Positions 8,047 to 15,317 of a stretch of 17,561 nucleotides of DNA are shown piece by piece. The position numbers and the translations under genes were made by a program. The notes below the pieces were generated by a model. That model saw only the letters and a list, made by a program, of their open reading frames with translations. It was not told the DNA's origin and did not search any database. Source of the DNA: Candidatus Latescibacterota bacterium (GTDB taxonomy: Bacteria; Latescibacterota; UBA2968; UBA8231); the NCBI GenBank assembly GCA_022826515.1, contig JAJDUT010000141.1, forward strand, positions 1 through 17,561, read 5' to 3'. How positions within the stretch are numbered: the stretch's first letter is position 1; each line of letters starts with the position of its first letter.

Positions 8047-8444
8047 GTTCTCCTGTCTTTGGTCTGAGGATGGTGTTGGTCGCGGGATATGCGAAGATTA
8101 CGGTCGTCCCGTGGCGATGGCCTGTTCGATTTCCTCAGCCTGTATTGGGCTCGATCCTATTTGAACCCGCAGGGACCGGGCCCGAGTTAGGCGCTCTTCA
8201 GAAAAAATGCGCCGGGCGAGAAAAGTGCGTTTTCGGCAGGTGATGCTTGCGTTGTCGAGGTAATGGCGGCGTGTTGGGACGGCTTTTTTCATGTTCGTAG
8301 AGATCGAAAATTTACGTGAGGTTCAGCCAATTTCGCAAAAATAAAATCAGTGTCGGTTGGTCTTTCTGCGTGAGGTGCCCCACTCTCTTGAGGATCAAGT
8401 TCTGATGGATAGTATATATCCCTCGTTTAACAGCCGACGCGACA
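8047..8444. other. Gene-poor stretch with one doubtful small ORF
   Basis: This stretch of about 400 bp lies between the oxidoreductase start and a solitary antitoxin. The only candidate is a 64-codon - strand frame at 8098-8292 (MKKAVPTRRHYLDNASIT...). It has no Shine-Dalgarno and no family I recognise, although it reads in the same direction as the operon and ends 51 bp before it. After the antitoxin stop an overlapping ATGATG opens a frame of only about 17 codons (MMSRRLLNEGYILSIRT) where a MazF/PemK-like toxin would be expected. I see no RNA gene or clear promoter. Confidence 0.35.
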
Positions 8445-8645
8445 TCATTCGTCGAGTAATCGGGCATACACATCGTCCTCTTTATTGTCCCAAATCTGTT
8501 TCAGAGTTTCCTCGCTAGCTTCCTGCCAGAAAGTATCATCGTCGGGCAACATCGTTATCAGCACCTTTTTTCCTTCGGGCAACTCAATGTGCTCTAAAGT
8601 TTCGATTTGGCCATTTTTCACAATGGCCAAAGCAGTATTGAGCAT
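8445..8645 (-). CDS. Solitary antitoxin-like protein (66 aa)
   Basis: The N-terminal beta-rich part (ALAIVKNGQIETLEHIELPEGKKV split over two strands) looks like the AF2212/DUF104 and AbrB-like antitoxin N-terminus, and the C-terminal QIWDNKEDDVYARLL matches the toxin-binding tail found in many small antitoxins of MazF/PemK and PIN toxins. A good AAGGAG lies 5 bp upstream of ATG 8645. In typical modules the toxin gene overlaps the antitoxin stop, but here that frame closes after about 17 codons. The antitoxin therefore appears to have outlived its partner or to act on a toxin elsewhere. Confidence 0.65.
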   Translation of the reverse strand: MLNTALAIVKNGQIETLEHIELPEGKKVLITMLPDDDTFWQEASEETLKQIWDNKEDDVYARLLDE

Positions 8646-8897
8646 AGCAGCTCCTTTTCTGTGTGTCCAAACTACTGTTGGTACTAAAATGGTTTACTGT
8701 CGTTTGGTAGTCAAAGAGGCTGCTTTGAAAGGTGAAATTGCGGTTTTCCGCGAAGGTGGCCTATCGGGTGCGGAAGTTGGATTGGCCGGGGGTGGTAAAG
8801 CGAGAGGATGTAGATACTGCAATGCCTTGACAGTGAACAAAGTTGCACTGTGATTTGAGTATGGCAGCAGCAGAACCAACGCAGAAGGCGAACCAAA

Positions 8898-9269
8898 ATG
8901 GGCGCGACCTATGTTGACGTAACCATCCGCAATCCAGCGGACCCGCAGCGAAGCCGGACCGGCAAATTCCTCGTTGATACTGGCGCGTTCAACTCGCTCG
9001 TGCCGAGGGCTCACCTAGAAGAGATCGGACTTGAACCGAGAGGCCGCCGCGAGTATGTGCTTGCGGACGGGAAACCCGTCTCCTTGGACATAACCGTCGC
9101 CGATATCGAGTTCGAGGGAGAAGTCGTCGGCGGGACTGTCGTGTATGGAGCCGAAGGCGTGGAGCCTTTGCTTGGCGTTACGGCGTTGGAGTCCGGTGGA
9201 TTCGAGGTTGATCCGCGCAACGAAGAACTGAAGCGGCTGCCGGCTGTTTTGTTGAAGGCGTGTGGATAG
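8898..9269 (+). CDS. Clan AA retropepsin-like aspartyl protease (123 aa)
   Basis: The protein has the retroviral-type aspartyl protease signature FLVDTGAFNSLVP at residues 24-36 (catalytic Asp 27) and the later hydrophobic flap-to-core element EPLLGVTALESGGFEVD. Bacterial members of this length are small single-domain proteins that would need to dimerise to form an active site with two aspartates. No signal peptide or membrane segment is present, so it should be cytoplasmic. Its substrate is unknown. It lies 66 bp upstream of the CRISPR mini-array, on the same strand as cas3, but nothing shows it belongs to the CRISPR system. Confidence 0.8.
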   Translation: MGATYVDVTIRNPADPQRSRTGKFLVDTGAFNSLVPRAHLEEIGLEPRGRREYVLADGKPVSLDITVADIEFEGEVVGGTVVYGAEGVEPLLGVTALESGGFEVDPRNEELKRLPAVLLKACG

Positions 9270-9335
9270 GGATGAGGGGCTGCAGGCGGTGGGAGGGGTT
9301 ATGAGAATTCGGGATAGAGAATCGAAAATGGTAGG

Positions 9336-9428
9336 GTCGCTCCTTACGGGGGCGTGGATTGAAACAATCCTTGTTTTCTGGATTCGCCGCTGAGACTAGT
9401 CGCCCCATGCGGGTGTGTGGATTGAAAC
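9336..9428 (+). CRISPR. Two-repeat mini-array upstream of and overlapping the cas3 start
   Basis: Repeat 1 (9336-9365) and repeat 2 (9399-9428) are 30 bp each and end in GTGGATTGAAAC, the 3' end typical of type I-C repeats. One 33-bp spacer (9366-9398) separates them, the usual type I-C spacer size. Repeat 1 can fold as CGCTCC-loop-GGGGCG with one G-U pair. Repeat 2 is strongly changed in the stem. Both are shorter than the common 32-33 bp repeats. Similarity between repeat 1 and the later solitary repeat extends 5 bp further upstream (GTAGG against GTAAG). I see no clear leader or strong promoter before it. The second repeat runs into the cas3 reading frame. Confidence 0.85.
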
Positions 9429-11679
9429 AAACAAACGTAAAAGGAGGCACAGGATTTACTACGCACATTCTCTCGAAGGTCAGTCGAAGAAACACTGGCA
9501 GCAGCTACGGGAGCACCTGCTCAAGGTCCAAGACGAGGCGGCGGTACGGGGAGCCAAATTCGGTATTGGCAAAGCTGCGGGATTGGCTGGGCTTTTGCAC
9601 GATCTCGGCAAGTATACAGAAGCGTTCCAGAAGCGTCTGGCTGGTGGATCAAGAGTTGATCACGCTACGGCCGGTGCCCAACAGGTTTGCGATCTTGATG
9701 CAGCAACGCCAAACGACCGAGGCATGGCACAGCTCATCGCTTATGCCGTCGCCGGACACCACGCTGGCCTGCCGGATATGCACAGCAATACCGGATCGCT
9801 TGATTCGCTTGATGAACGGCTAAAAAAGGAGCTCGACCCGCTTGACTCGACTTGGGATCTAGAAATTCGGCCAGATGCTGCTGGTCTTTGGCCTGAAGGG
9901 TTCACATTAGGGAAAGATCGTGAGACGACGGCGTTTCAGCTTTCCTTCCTGACGCGGATGATATTCTCGTGTCTTGTCGATGCAGATTTCCGCGACACTG
10001 AGCACTTTTACGCTGAGGCAAAAGGCGAGACCATTGACCGCGACTGGCCGACGCTTCCGGAAATAGTGGGTCAACTACGCGATAGGCTTAACAGTCGCTT
10101 CGCCGAACTTGCCAGCAAAGGGAAGGTCAACCGCCTGCGCCGCGAGATTCTGGAGCATGTTCGGATTCAAGCGGATTGCCCTCCAGGCCTGTTCTCGCTC
10201 AACGTCCCGACCGGCGGCGGCAAGACATTGACTTCCCTCGCCTTTGCTCTCGATCATGCCAAAGCACACGGGCTTGAGCGCATCGTCTATGCGATTCCCT
10301 TTACTTCAGTGATTGATCAGACCGCAGAGATTTTCCGCGATGTGCTAGGGGAGGGTGTCGTCCTTGAACATCATTCGGCGATTGACGAAACCGAGTTTGC
10401 AAAGCGGGAGGGAGCCGAAAAACTGCGGCTCGCCATGGAGGATTGGGCGGCTCCCATCGTCGCGACCACCAATGTCCAACTCTTTGAAAGCCTGTTTTCC
10501 CATCGCCCATCGCGGTGTCGCAAGTTGCACAACTTGGCTCGTGCGGTCATTGTCCTCGACGAAGCGCAGACCATACCCCTGCATGTACTACGACCAGCGG
10601 TCGCCGCCCTTGATGAATTGGCTCGTAACTATGGTTCTTCAATAGTCCTATGCACAGCGACCCAACCGGCACTCAAGGCTCCTGATTTCAAAGGGGGCTT
10701 TGACCAAGTCCACGAGCTTGCGCCTGACCCGCCGGGTTTGCATCTGAAGCTCGCCCGCGTCAAAATCGTCCACGAGGGTGTAGTAAGTGACGAGAGTCTA
10801 TGTGATGCTCTCACGCAAACGGCGCAAGGCATGGTCATTGTCAACAGCCGAAAACACGCTTTGGACCTCTTTCGGCAAGCCTGTGAAGCAGACATTGAGG
10901 GTGTCGTGCATCTGAGTACGCGGCAATATGCAGCGCATCGCCGCCGCATTCTTGAGGATGTGCGTCAGCGGTTAAAGGAAGGCAGGCCGTGCCGATTGAT
11001 TGCTACCTCGCTGGTTGAGGCAGGCGTTGATTTAGATTTTCCGAGGATTTGGCGAGCCGAGGCAGGGCTTGATTCTGTCGCCCAAGCCGCTGGACGATGC
11101 AATAGGGAAGGGCGGCGCGCTGTTGCAGACAGCATTGTCACCGTGTTCCAGCCAGCGGAACATAAAAGTCCGGCTGAATTGAGCCAACTCGCCGGAGATA
11201 TGGAGCGCATCATGGGTCGCCACGACGACCTGCTGTCTCCGGAGGCTATGGAAGACTACTTCCAAGAGGTGTACTGGCGCAAAGGAGAAGGGCTTGGCGA
11301 TGACTGCTTGCAAAAATTCAATATGAGTAAGCACGGTACTAATTTTTTCTTTCGCGAGGTTGGCGAGACGTTTCGCCTGATCCAGAGCGATATGCTGCCG
11401 GTGATCGTTGACCGCGAGGAAGAGGCGCATAAGGCTTTGCGCGATCTCGCTCATAGTGAACAGCCCGGCGGCGTAGCGCGGCGGCTTCAGCCTTACGTCG
11501 TGCAAGTTCATCCCCGCTTCCGCAAGCAGCTTGTCGATAATGAGCACGTATATTTTGCGGAGGGGGAACGCTTCGGCGATCAATTCGCCGTTCTCTTCAC
11601 TAAGAGCCTCTATCGAGAAGATGTCGGCCTTCTTTGGGAGGACGCGGATGCGCTCGACAATGAGGTGATGATAGTATAA
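9415..11679 (+). CDS. cas3: Type I-C Cas3 nuclease-helicase (754 aa from GTG 9415)
   Basis: Cas3 is recruited to Cascade-bound DNA, nicks the displaced strand and unwinds and degrades it. An HD nuclease domain comes first: YYAHSLEG (residues 15-22), LLHDLGK with H62-D63, H83, and GHHAGL at 114-119. The helicase follows: Walker A PTGGGKT 265-271, Walker B box DEAQ 382-385, CTATQP 413-418, then ATSLVEAGVDLDFP and QAAGRCNREG of the second RecA domain. The only standard start before the HD domain is GTG 9415, which lies inside CRISPR repeat 2. An ATT at 9454, 6 bp after AAGGAGG, would instead give the family-typical start M-YYAHS (741 aa). The gene is followed by a solitary repeat and a terminator, so it is a unit separate from cas5. 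Confidence 0.95.
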   Translation: MWIETNKRKRRHRIYYAHSLEGQSKKHWQQLREHLLKVQDEAAVRGAKFGIGKAAGLAGLLHDLGKYTEAFQKRLAGGSRVDHATAGAQQVCDLDAATPNDRGMAQLIAYAVAGHHAGLPDMHSNTGSLDSLDERLKKELDPLDSTWDLEIRPDAAGLWPEGFTLGKDRETTAFQLSFLTRMIFSCLVDADFRDTEHFYAEAKGETIDRDWPTLPEIVGQLRDRLNSRFAELASKGKVNRLRREILEHVRIQADCPPGLFSLNVPTGGGKTLTSLAFALDHAKAHGLERIVYAIPFTSVIDQTAEIFRDVLGEGVVLEHHSAIDETEFAKREGAEKLRLAMEDWAAPIVATTNVQLFESLFSHRPSRCRKLHNLARAVIVLDEAQTIPLHVLRPAVAALDELARNYGSSIVLCTATQPALKAPDFKGGFDQVHELAPDPPGLHLKLARVKIVHEGVVSDESLCDALTQTAQGMVIVNSRKHALDLFRQACEADIEGVVHLSTRQYAAHRRRILEDVRQRLKEGRPCRLIATSLVEAGVDLDFPRIWRAEAGLDSVAQAAGRCNREGRRAVADSIVTVFQPAEHKSPAELSQLAGDMERIMGRHDDLLSPEAMEDYFQEVYWRKGEGLGDDCLQKFNMSKHGTNFFFREVGETFRLIQSDMLPVIVDREEEAHKALRDLAHSEQPGGVARRLQPYVVQVHPRFRKQLVDNEHVYFAEGERFGDQFAVLFTKSLYREDVGLLWEDADALDNEVMIV
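9441..9447 (+). promoter_or_regulatory. Shine-Dalgarno AAGGAGG before an in-frame ATT codon of cas3
   Basis: AAGGAGG ends 6 bp before ATT 9454, which is in frame with cas3 and directly precedes the conserved YYAHS. No ATG, GTG or TTG lies at this distance. This spacing is optimal for initiation and argues that either ATT is used as a rare start codon, as known for infC, or an original ATG has mutated. Confidence 0.5.
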
Positions 11680-11680
11680 A
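11654..11680 (+). promoter_or_regulatory. Possible promoter at the cas3 stop, just before the solitary repeat
   Basis: TCGACA (11654-11659, 5 of 6 to the -35 consensus) is followed after 15 bp by TATAAA (11675-11680, 5 of 6 to the -10 consensus). A start about 7 bp later would fall just upstream of the solitary CRISPR repeat. The spacer is 2 bp shorter than ideal, so this is tentative. Confidence 0.3.
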
Positions 11681-11694
11681 ATATGTATAGTAAG

Positions 11695-11724
11695 GTCGCT
11701 CCTTTACGGGGCGTGGATTGAAAC
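11695..11724 (+). CRISPR. Solitary degenerate CRISPR repeat between cas3 and cas5
   Basis: This 30-bp copy begins GTCGCTCCTTTACGGGG and ends CGTGGATTGAAAC. It matches mini-array repeat 1 except for one gained T and one lost G in the loop and stem. The hairpin CGCTCC/GGGGCG is kept with a TTTAC loop. It has no second repeat after it, so it does not form an array. It starts 16 bp after the cas3 stop, in the same orientation as the two repeats that precede cas3. Confidence 0.85.
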
Positions 11725-11749
11725 CACATGTATTACGTACAGACACACG

Positions 11750-11791
11750 CCTGTCGCCTCTCTAGAAAAAGGAGGGGCGACAGGTTTTTTT
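11750..11791 (+). terminator. Strong intrinsic terminator between cas3 and cas5
   Basis: CCTGTCGCCTCTCT pairs with GGAGGGGCGACAGG through 14 base pairs, two of them G-U, around a 7-base loop AGAAAAA. Seven T residues follow at 11785-11791. This should end transcription from cas3 or from the solitary repeat before the cas5 promoter, and it separates the interference nuclease from the other cas genes. Confidence 0.9.
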
Positions 11792-11794
11792 CTC

Positions 11795-11824
11795 TTGACA
11801 ATAATAATTTTCCATATATATTAT
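11795..11824 (+). promoter_or_regulatory. Sigma70-type promoter of the cas5-cas8c-cas7-cas4-cas1-cas2 operon
   Basis: A perfect -35 TTGACA lies at 11795-11800. Two overlapping -10 hexamers follow: TATATT at 11817-11822 (16-bp spacing) and TATTAT at 11819-11824 (18-bp spacing). The region is very AT-rich compared with the flanking genes. AAAGGAG follows before the cas5 ATG at 11861. It starts only 3 bp after the terminator T-tract. Confidence 0.8.
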
Positions 11825-11860
11825 GTATCCTTATTTTATAAGAGAGAAAGGAGTTAGTCC

Positions 11861-12520
11861 ATGTTTGGAGTACGCCTGCGCGTGGGCGGCAAATACGCCT
11901 GTTTCACTCGGCCGGAAATGAAGGTCGAGCGCGTGTCTTACGACGTAATGACACCTTCGGCGGCACGCGGCATCTTAGAGGCTATTCACTGGAAACCGGC
12001 CATCGTCTGGCGCATTGACCGCATTCACGTCCTCAAGCGGATTCAGTTTCAGTCGATCCGGCGCAACGAGGTCGGTAAGAAAATTCCCATGGGATCCGTC
12101 CGCACGGCAAAAAACAAGGGCTCCATTGAGACTCTATACACCAAAATTGAAGATGATCGCCAGCAACGCGCCGCCACCGTCTTGGTCAATGTCGATTACG
12201 CCATTGAAGCGCACTTTGACCTAACGGACGAAGCGAGTGAAAGCGATAACGTGGGCAAACACCTCGACATCTTCAATCGCCGCGCTAGGAACGGGCAGTG
12301 CTTTCACCAGCCCTGTCTCGGAACGCGAGAATTTGCCGCAGACTACACACTCATTGAGAACGGCGACCTGCCGCCAGCGATTGACGAAAGCCGCGACTTG
12401 GGCTGGATGCTCTACGATATTGACCATGCAAACGAGCGACAACCGCTTTTCTTTCGCGCCGAAATGAAACAGGGCGTTGTCGAAATTCCCTCTCCCAATT
12501 CGCCGGAGGTATTGCGATGA
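11861..12520 (+). CDS. cas5c: Type I-C Cas5c (Cas5d), pre-crRNA endonuclease (219 aa)
   Basis: In type I-C systems, which lack Cas6, Cas5c cuts the repeat RNA and stays bound to the 5' handle in Cascade. The sequence has the family N-terminus FGVRLRVGGKYACFTRPEMKVERVSYDVMTP in two parts around residues 2-32, ARGILEAIHWKPAI at 35-48, and the GxGTREFAADY-like CLGTREFAADY near 155-165. Its length is typical. I could not place the catalytic Tyr/Lys/His of the Bacillus halodurans enzyme with confidence. AAAGGAG precedes ATG 11861 and the gene ends in a 4-bp ATGA overlap with cas8c. Confidence 0.92.
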   Translation: MFGVRLRVGGKYACFTRPEMKVERVSYDVMTPSAARGILEAIHWKPAIVWRIDRIHVLKRIQFQSIRRNEVGKKIPMGSVRTAKNKGSIETLYTKIEDDRQQRAATVLVNVDYAIEAHFDLTDEASESDNVGKHLDIFNRRARNGQCFHQPCLGTREFAADYTLIENGDLPPAIDESRDLGWMLYDIDHANERQPLFFRAEMKQGVVEIPSPNSPEVLR

Positions 12521-14328
12521 GCATTCTGGCTTCTCTTGAGCGGGCCTACCATCGGCTTGCAAAAGAGGACAAAGTGCCGCCGATCGGCTATTCCGACGAG
12601 CGGGTCGGCTATTGCGTCGTCCTGAAGGCCGATGGCCAGCCCAATGGCCAGCCTATGGACCTACGAGATCACTCAGGGAAGAAGCCTGTAGCCCCGCGAT
12701 ACTCAGTTCCGCGACCAGAGAAGCGGGCGGGTAAAACGCTTTTGCCGAGCTTCCTCTGGGACAAGGCATCGTATGCGCTTGGTGCCATGGAAGACTTGGA
12801 AGGAGAGGACCCAGACACCAGAGAGCGACGTGCCGAGCGGGTGAAGAATCAGTACGAGGCTTTTCAGAACAGGCACTTTGCTCTGCAAAACGAAAGCGAC
12901 GCAGGACTTGTGGCTTGTTATCGTTTCTTGCAATGGTGGAAGCCAGAGTACTTCGACGCCCTCGGTTGGCCAGATGAAATGAAGGGGGCCAATGTGGTGT
13001 TCCGGTTAGAGGGAGAGCACAACTTCATACATGACCGCGAGGCCGCACGTCAACTCTGGATCTCGCAGATGAATCAGGATCACGAATCGGGCCAAGCCGT
13101 CTGCTTGGTGACTGGAGAGATATCCCCTATCGCCCGTTTGCATCCCTCGATCAAGGGGGTGCGTGGCGCACAGTCTGCCGGCGCGTCCATCGTCTCTTTC
13201 AATCTAGATGCCTTTGAATCGTATGGGCATAAACAGGGCGATAATGCGCCCGTAAGTGAGGACGCCGCCGCCGCCTATACAACTGTGCTCAACCACTTTC
13301 TCCGTACCAACGAAAACAAAGTCCAACTCGGCGACGCCTCGACTGTATTCTGGGCCGATGGCTCGGATGCAGAAGCCGAGGCGCAATGCGAGGCCATATT
13401 TTCCTTCGCCGTCAATGACACCAATGACGCAGACGACGAGATAAGCGAGCAGGCCATCAAAACTATCCTCGAAAAAATAAAAAGAGGCCGTCCCATGGAG
13501 GAAATCCGCCCAGATTTGCCCCAAGGTGTGCGCTTTTATGTGCTGGGATTGGCCCCCAATGCAGCACGTATTTCGATTCGCTTCTGGCTGGAAGACGACT
13601 TTGCGACGATTGCAGAGCATATCCTCTGGCACTATCGAGATATGCGTATTGATCCGCCGCCACGCCAAGAGCAGCCAAGCGTTCGGCGCTGCCTACGTGA
13701 AACCGCCACGACGAAGGTGAAAAACCCATACGAACATATCCCTCCCCAACTCGCTGGGGAGATGCTACGCGCTATCCTGACGCGTCGCTCCTATCCGCAG
13801 ACATTGTTATCTACGATTCTCATGCGCCTGCGGTCGGACAAGGCCATAACGGACCTGCGCGTAGCCTTACTCAAAGCCGTGATCTGCCGCAACCGGCGCA
13901 CGGCTGGACACTTAACAAAGGAGGACGATCTCGTGTCTCTTGATCCTACAAACGTCGATCCTGGCTACTTGCTTGGTCGGCTATTCGCTTGCTTTGAGCA
14001 CGCGCAAAAGCAAGCTCTCGGAGGCAATGTCAACGCCACGATATGCGATAAGTACTATGGGGCCGCTTCGGCCACGCCGCGTTCTGTATTTCCCATCCTG
14101 CAACGCAACGCCATGAACCACTTGGCCAAACTTCGGAAGGACCCCAAAAGTCGAGGGGCGGAGATTCGCCTTGACCGGGACATCACCCAAATTTACGAAT
14201 GCTCCACACCCGAGAAGCTGTTTGTGCCAACGCTGACGATGGAGCATCAAGCACTCTTCGCCATCGGCTACTACCACCAGAAAAACGCTTTCTTCACCAA
14301 AAAAGAAGAAAAGGAGAACGAAGAATGA
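12517..14328 (+). CDS. cas8c: Type I-C Cascade large subunit Cas8c (603 aa)
   Basis: Cas8c (Csd1) recognises the PAM and helps open target DNA. Family features seen are [12 protein letters not shown] at 204-215, SFN.DAFESYG..QG.NAPV at 227-246, [11 protein letters not shown] after that, and a C-terminal part with [14 protein letters not shown] and [12 protein letters not shown]. The length of about 600 residues is normal. The start overlaps the end of cas5c (ATGA) and its own stop overlaps cas7 in the same way, so the three are translationally coupled. The end is highly charged (KKEEKENEE). An internal start at 13933 should produce Cas11c. Confidence 0.93.
   Translation: MSILASLERAYHRLAKEDKVPPIGYSDERVGYCVVLKADGQPNGQPMDLRDHSGKKPVAPRYSVPRPEKRAGKTLLPSFLWDKASYALGAMEDLEGEDPDTRERRAERVKNQYEAFQNRHFALQNESDAGLVACYRFLQWWKPEYFDALGWPDEMKGANVVFRLEGEHNFIHDREAARQLWISQMNQDHESGQAVCLVTGEISPIARLHPSIKGVRGAQSAGASIVSFNLDAFESYGHKQGDNAPVSEDAAAAYTTVLNHFLRTNENKVQLGDASTVFWADGSDAEAEAQCEAIFSFAVNDTNDADDEISEQAIKTILEKIKRGRPMEEIRPDLPQGVRFYVLGLAPNAARISIRFWLEDDFATIAEHILWHYRDMRIDPPPRQEQPSVRRCLRETATTKVKNPYEHIPPQLAGEMLRAILTRRSYPQTLLSTILMRLRSDKAITDLRVALLKAVICRNRRTAGHLTKEDDLVSLDPTNVDPGYLLGRLFACFEHAQKQALGGNVNATICDKYYGAASATPRSVFPILQRNAMNHLAKLRKDPKSRGAEIRLDRDITQIYECSTPEKLFVPTLTMEHQALFAIGYYHQKNAFFTKKEEKENEE
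13917..13924 (+). promoter_or_regulatory. Internal Shine-Dalgarno AAAGGAGG for Cas11c
   Basis: AAAGGAGG inside cas8c ends 8 bp before an in-frame GTG at 13933. It is an excellent ribosome binding site and lies where the Cas11c reading frame is known to begin in other type I-C systems. Confidence 0.75.
13933..14328 (+). CDS. cas11c: Cas11c small subunit, translated from inside cas8c (131 aa)
   Basis: Type I-C Cascade contains a small subunit Cas11c made by internal translation of the C-terminal part of cas8c, shown first for Desulfovibrio vulgaris. Here GTG 13933 is in frame (Cas8c residue 473), preceded at 8 bp by AAAGGAGG. The product starts [20 protein letters not shown], which corresponds to the conserved Cas11c beginning, and runs 131 aa to the shared stop, the expected size. 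It should line the belly of the complex and stabilise the non-target strand. The product is predicted, not observed. Confidence 0.8.
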   Translation: MSLDPTNVDPGYLLGRLFACFEHAQKQALGGNVNATICDKYYGAASATPRSVFPILQRNAMNHLAKLRKDPKSRGAEIRLDRDITQIYECSTPEKLFVPTLTMEHQALFAIGYYHQKNAFFTKKEEKENEE

Positions 14329-15269
14329 CCGCACTTAATCACCGCTACGACTTCGTCTATCTGTTCGACGTCAACAACGGCAATCCGAACGGCGACCCGG
14401 ATGCAGGCAATCTCCCGCGCCTCGACCCAGAAACGAATCAAGGGTTGGTCACGGACGTCTGCCTCAAGCGCAAGGTGCGCAACTTCGTCGAACTCGCTAA
14501 GGGCGACGAGTCCGGCTATGCGATCTACGTTCAAGAAGGTGCTTTGCTCAACGAGCAACACCGGAAGGCATACCGGGATGTGCGCCCCGACGACAAGAAG
14601 GTCGAGAGCAGCAAGAAACTAAACCCAAAAAACGACGACGAAATGAAAGACCTGCGTGACTTCATGTGCGGCCATTTCTTTGATGTGCGCACCTTCGGCG
14701 CGGTAATGAGCACCGGCATCAACTGTGGTCAAGTGCGCGGGCCGGTACAGATGACCTTTGCGCGATCCATTGAGCCGATCGTACCGCTCGAAATGTCTAT
14801 TACGCGCATGGCAGCGACCAACGAAAAGGAAAAGGAGGAGCGCGAAAAGGCCAGCGACGAAAACGACGGAGACGAGCGGACCGAGCACCGCACCATGGGT
14901 CGCAAACACATTGTGCCCTACGGGCTATATCGGGCGCACGGCTTTGTTTCCGCCAAGCTCGCCGAACGCACCGGCTTTTCGCCGGATGACCTCGATGTCC
15001 TCTGGAACGCTTTGACGCAAATGTTTGAGCACGATCACTCGGCTGCTCGTGGCGAAATGGTCGCCCGTCAGCTCATTGTCTTTAAGCATACTAGTGCCTT
15101 GGGCAACGCGCCCGCGCATAGGCTCTTTGAGCGGGTAAGTGTGCAGCGTACAGAAGCGAATGGTAGCGAAGGCATCCTGCCGCCTGCTCGCAGCTTTGCC
15201 GATTATCGCGTGGAACTCGACTTAGACGATATGCCAGCAAATGTCGAGGCTATTGAGTTGATTGCCTAG
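14325..15269 (+). CDS. cas7c: Type I-C Cascade backbone subunit Cas7c (314 aa)
   Basis: Cas7 (Csd2) polymerises along the crRNA spacer to form the Cascade backbone. Typical motifs are [19 protein letters not shown] (residues 14-32) and [14 protein letters not shown] (118-131), with [16 protein letters not shown] at 192-207. A charged loop at about 166-188 (Glu/Lys/Asp-rich) is longer than in many homologues. ATG 14325 overlaps the cas8c stop by 4 bp and has AAGGAG upstream; the open frame extends earlier into cas8c but without support. Cas4 follows after 48 bp. Confidence 0.94.
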   Translation: MTALNHRYDFVYLFDVNNGNPNGDPDAGNLPRLDPETNQGLVTDVCLKRKVRNFVELAKGDESGYAIYVQEGALLNEQHRKAYRDVRPDDKKVESSKKLNPKNDDEMKDLRDFMCGHFFDVRTFGAVMSTGINCGQVRGPVQMTFARSIEPIVPLEMSITRMAATNEKEKEEREKASDENDGDERTEHRTMGRKHIVPYGLYRAHGFVSAKLAERTGFSPDDLDVLWNALTQMFEHDHSAARGEMVARQLIVFKHTSALGNAPAHRLFERVSVQRTEANGSEGILPPARSFADYRVELDLDDMPANVEAIELIA

Positions 15270-15317
15270 CCGCCCCCGTCCCCGTGCAGGACATTGCATG
15301 AAACAAACGGAGTGGAT

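Larger units (their letters stand above)
11687..11791 (+). ncRNA. Candidate crRNA-like small RNA: repeat, pseudo-spacer, terminator
   Basis: A transcript from the possible promoter at 11654-11680 would contain one degenerate repeat, about 25 nt of pseudo-spacer and an intrinsic terminator, roughly 105 nt in all. Cas5c could cut the repeat hairpin and leave an RNA beginning with the 3' repeat handle. The arrangement resembles the degenerate-repeat regulatory RNAs CreA and CreR described within type I cas loci. I found no convincing target in the window for its pseudo-spacer, so the proposal rests on architecture alone. It could also be a leftover array fragment. Confidence 0.3.

Noticed and set aside
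8667..8707. CCAAAC and GTTTGG arms upstream of the solitary antitoxin as an autorepression operator.
   Set aside because: Only six bases match, the arms are 29 bp apart, and the inner sequences do not pair, so an operator cannot be supported.
8827..8855. TTGACA at 8827 as the promoter of the aspartyl protease gene.
   Set aside because: No acceptable -10 hexamer lies 16-18 bp downstream (GTGATT or TGATTT only).
11725..11758. A target within the window for the pseudo-spacer after the solitary repeat.
   Set aside because: The best likeness to the cas5 promoter is a six-base ATGTAT match away from the handle end, which is not meaningful in AT-rich sequence.
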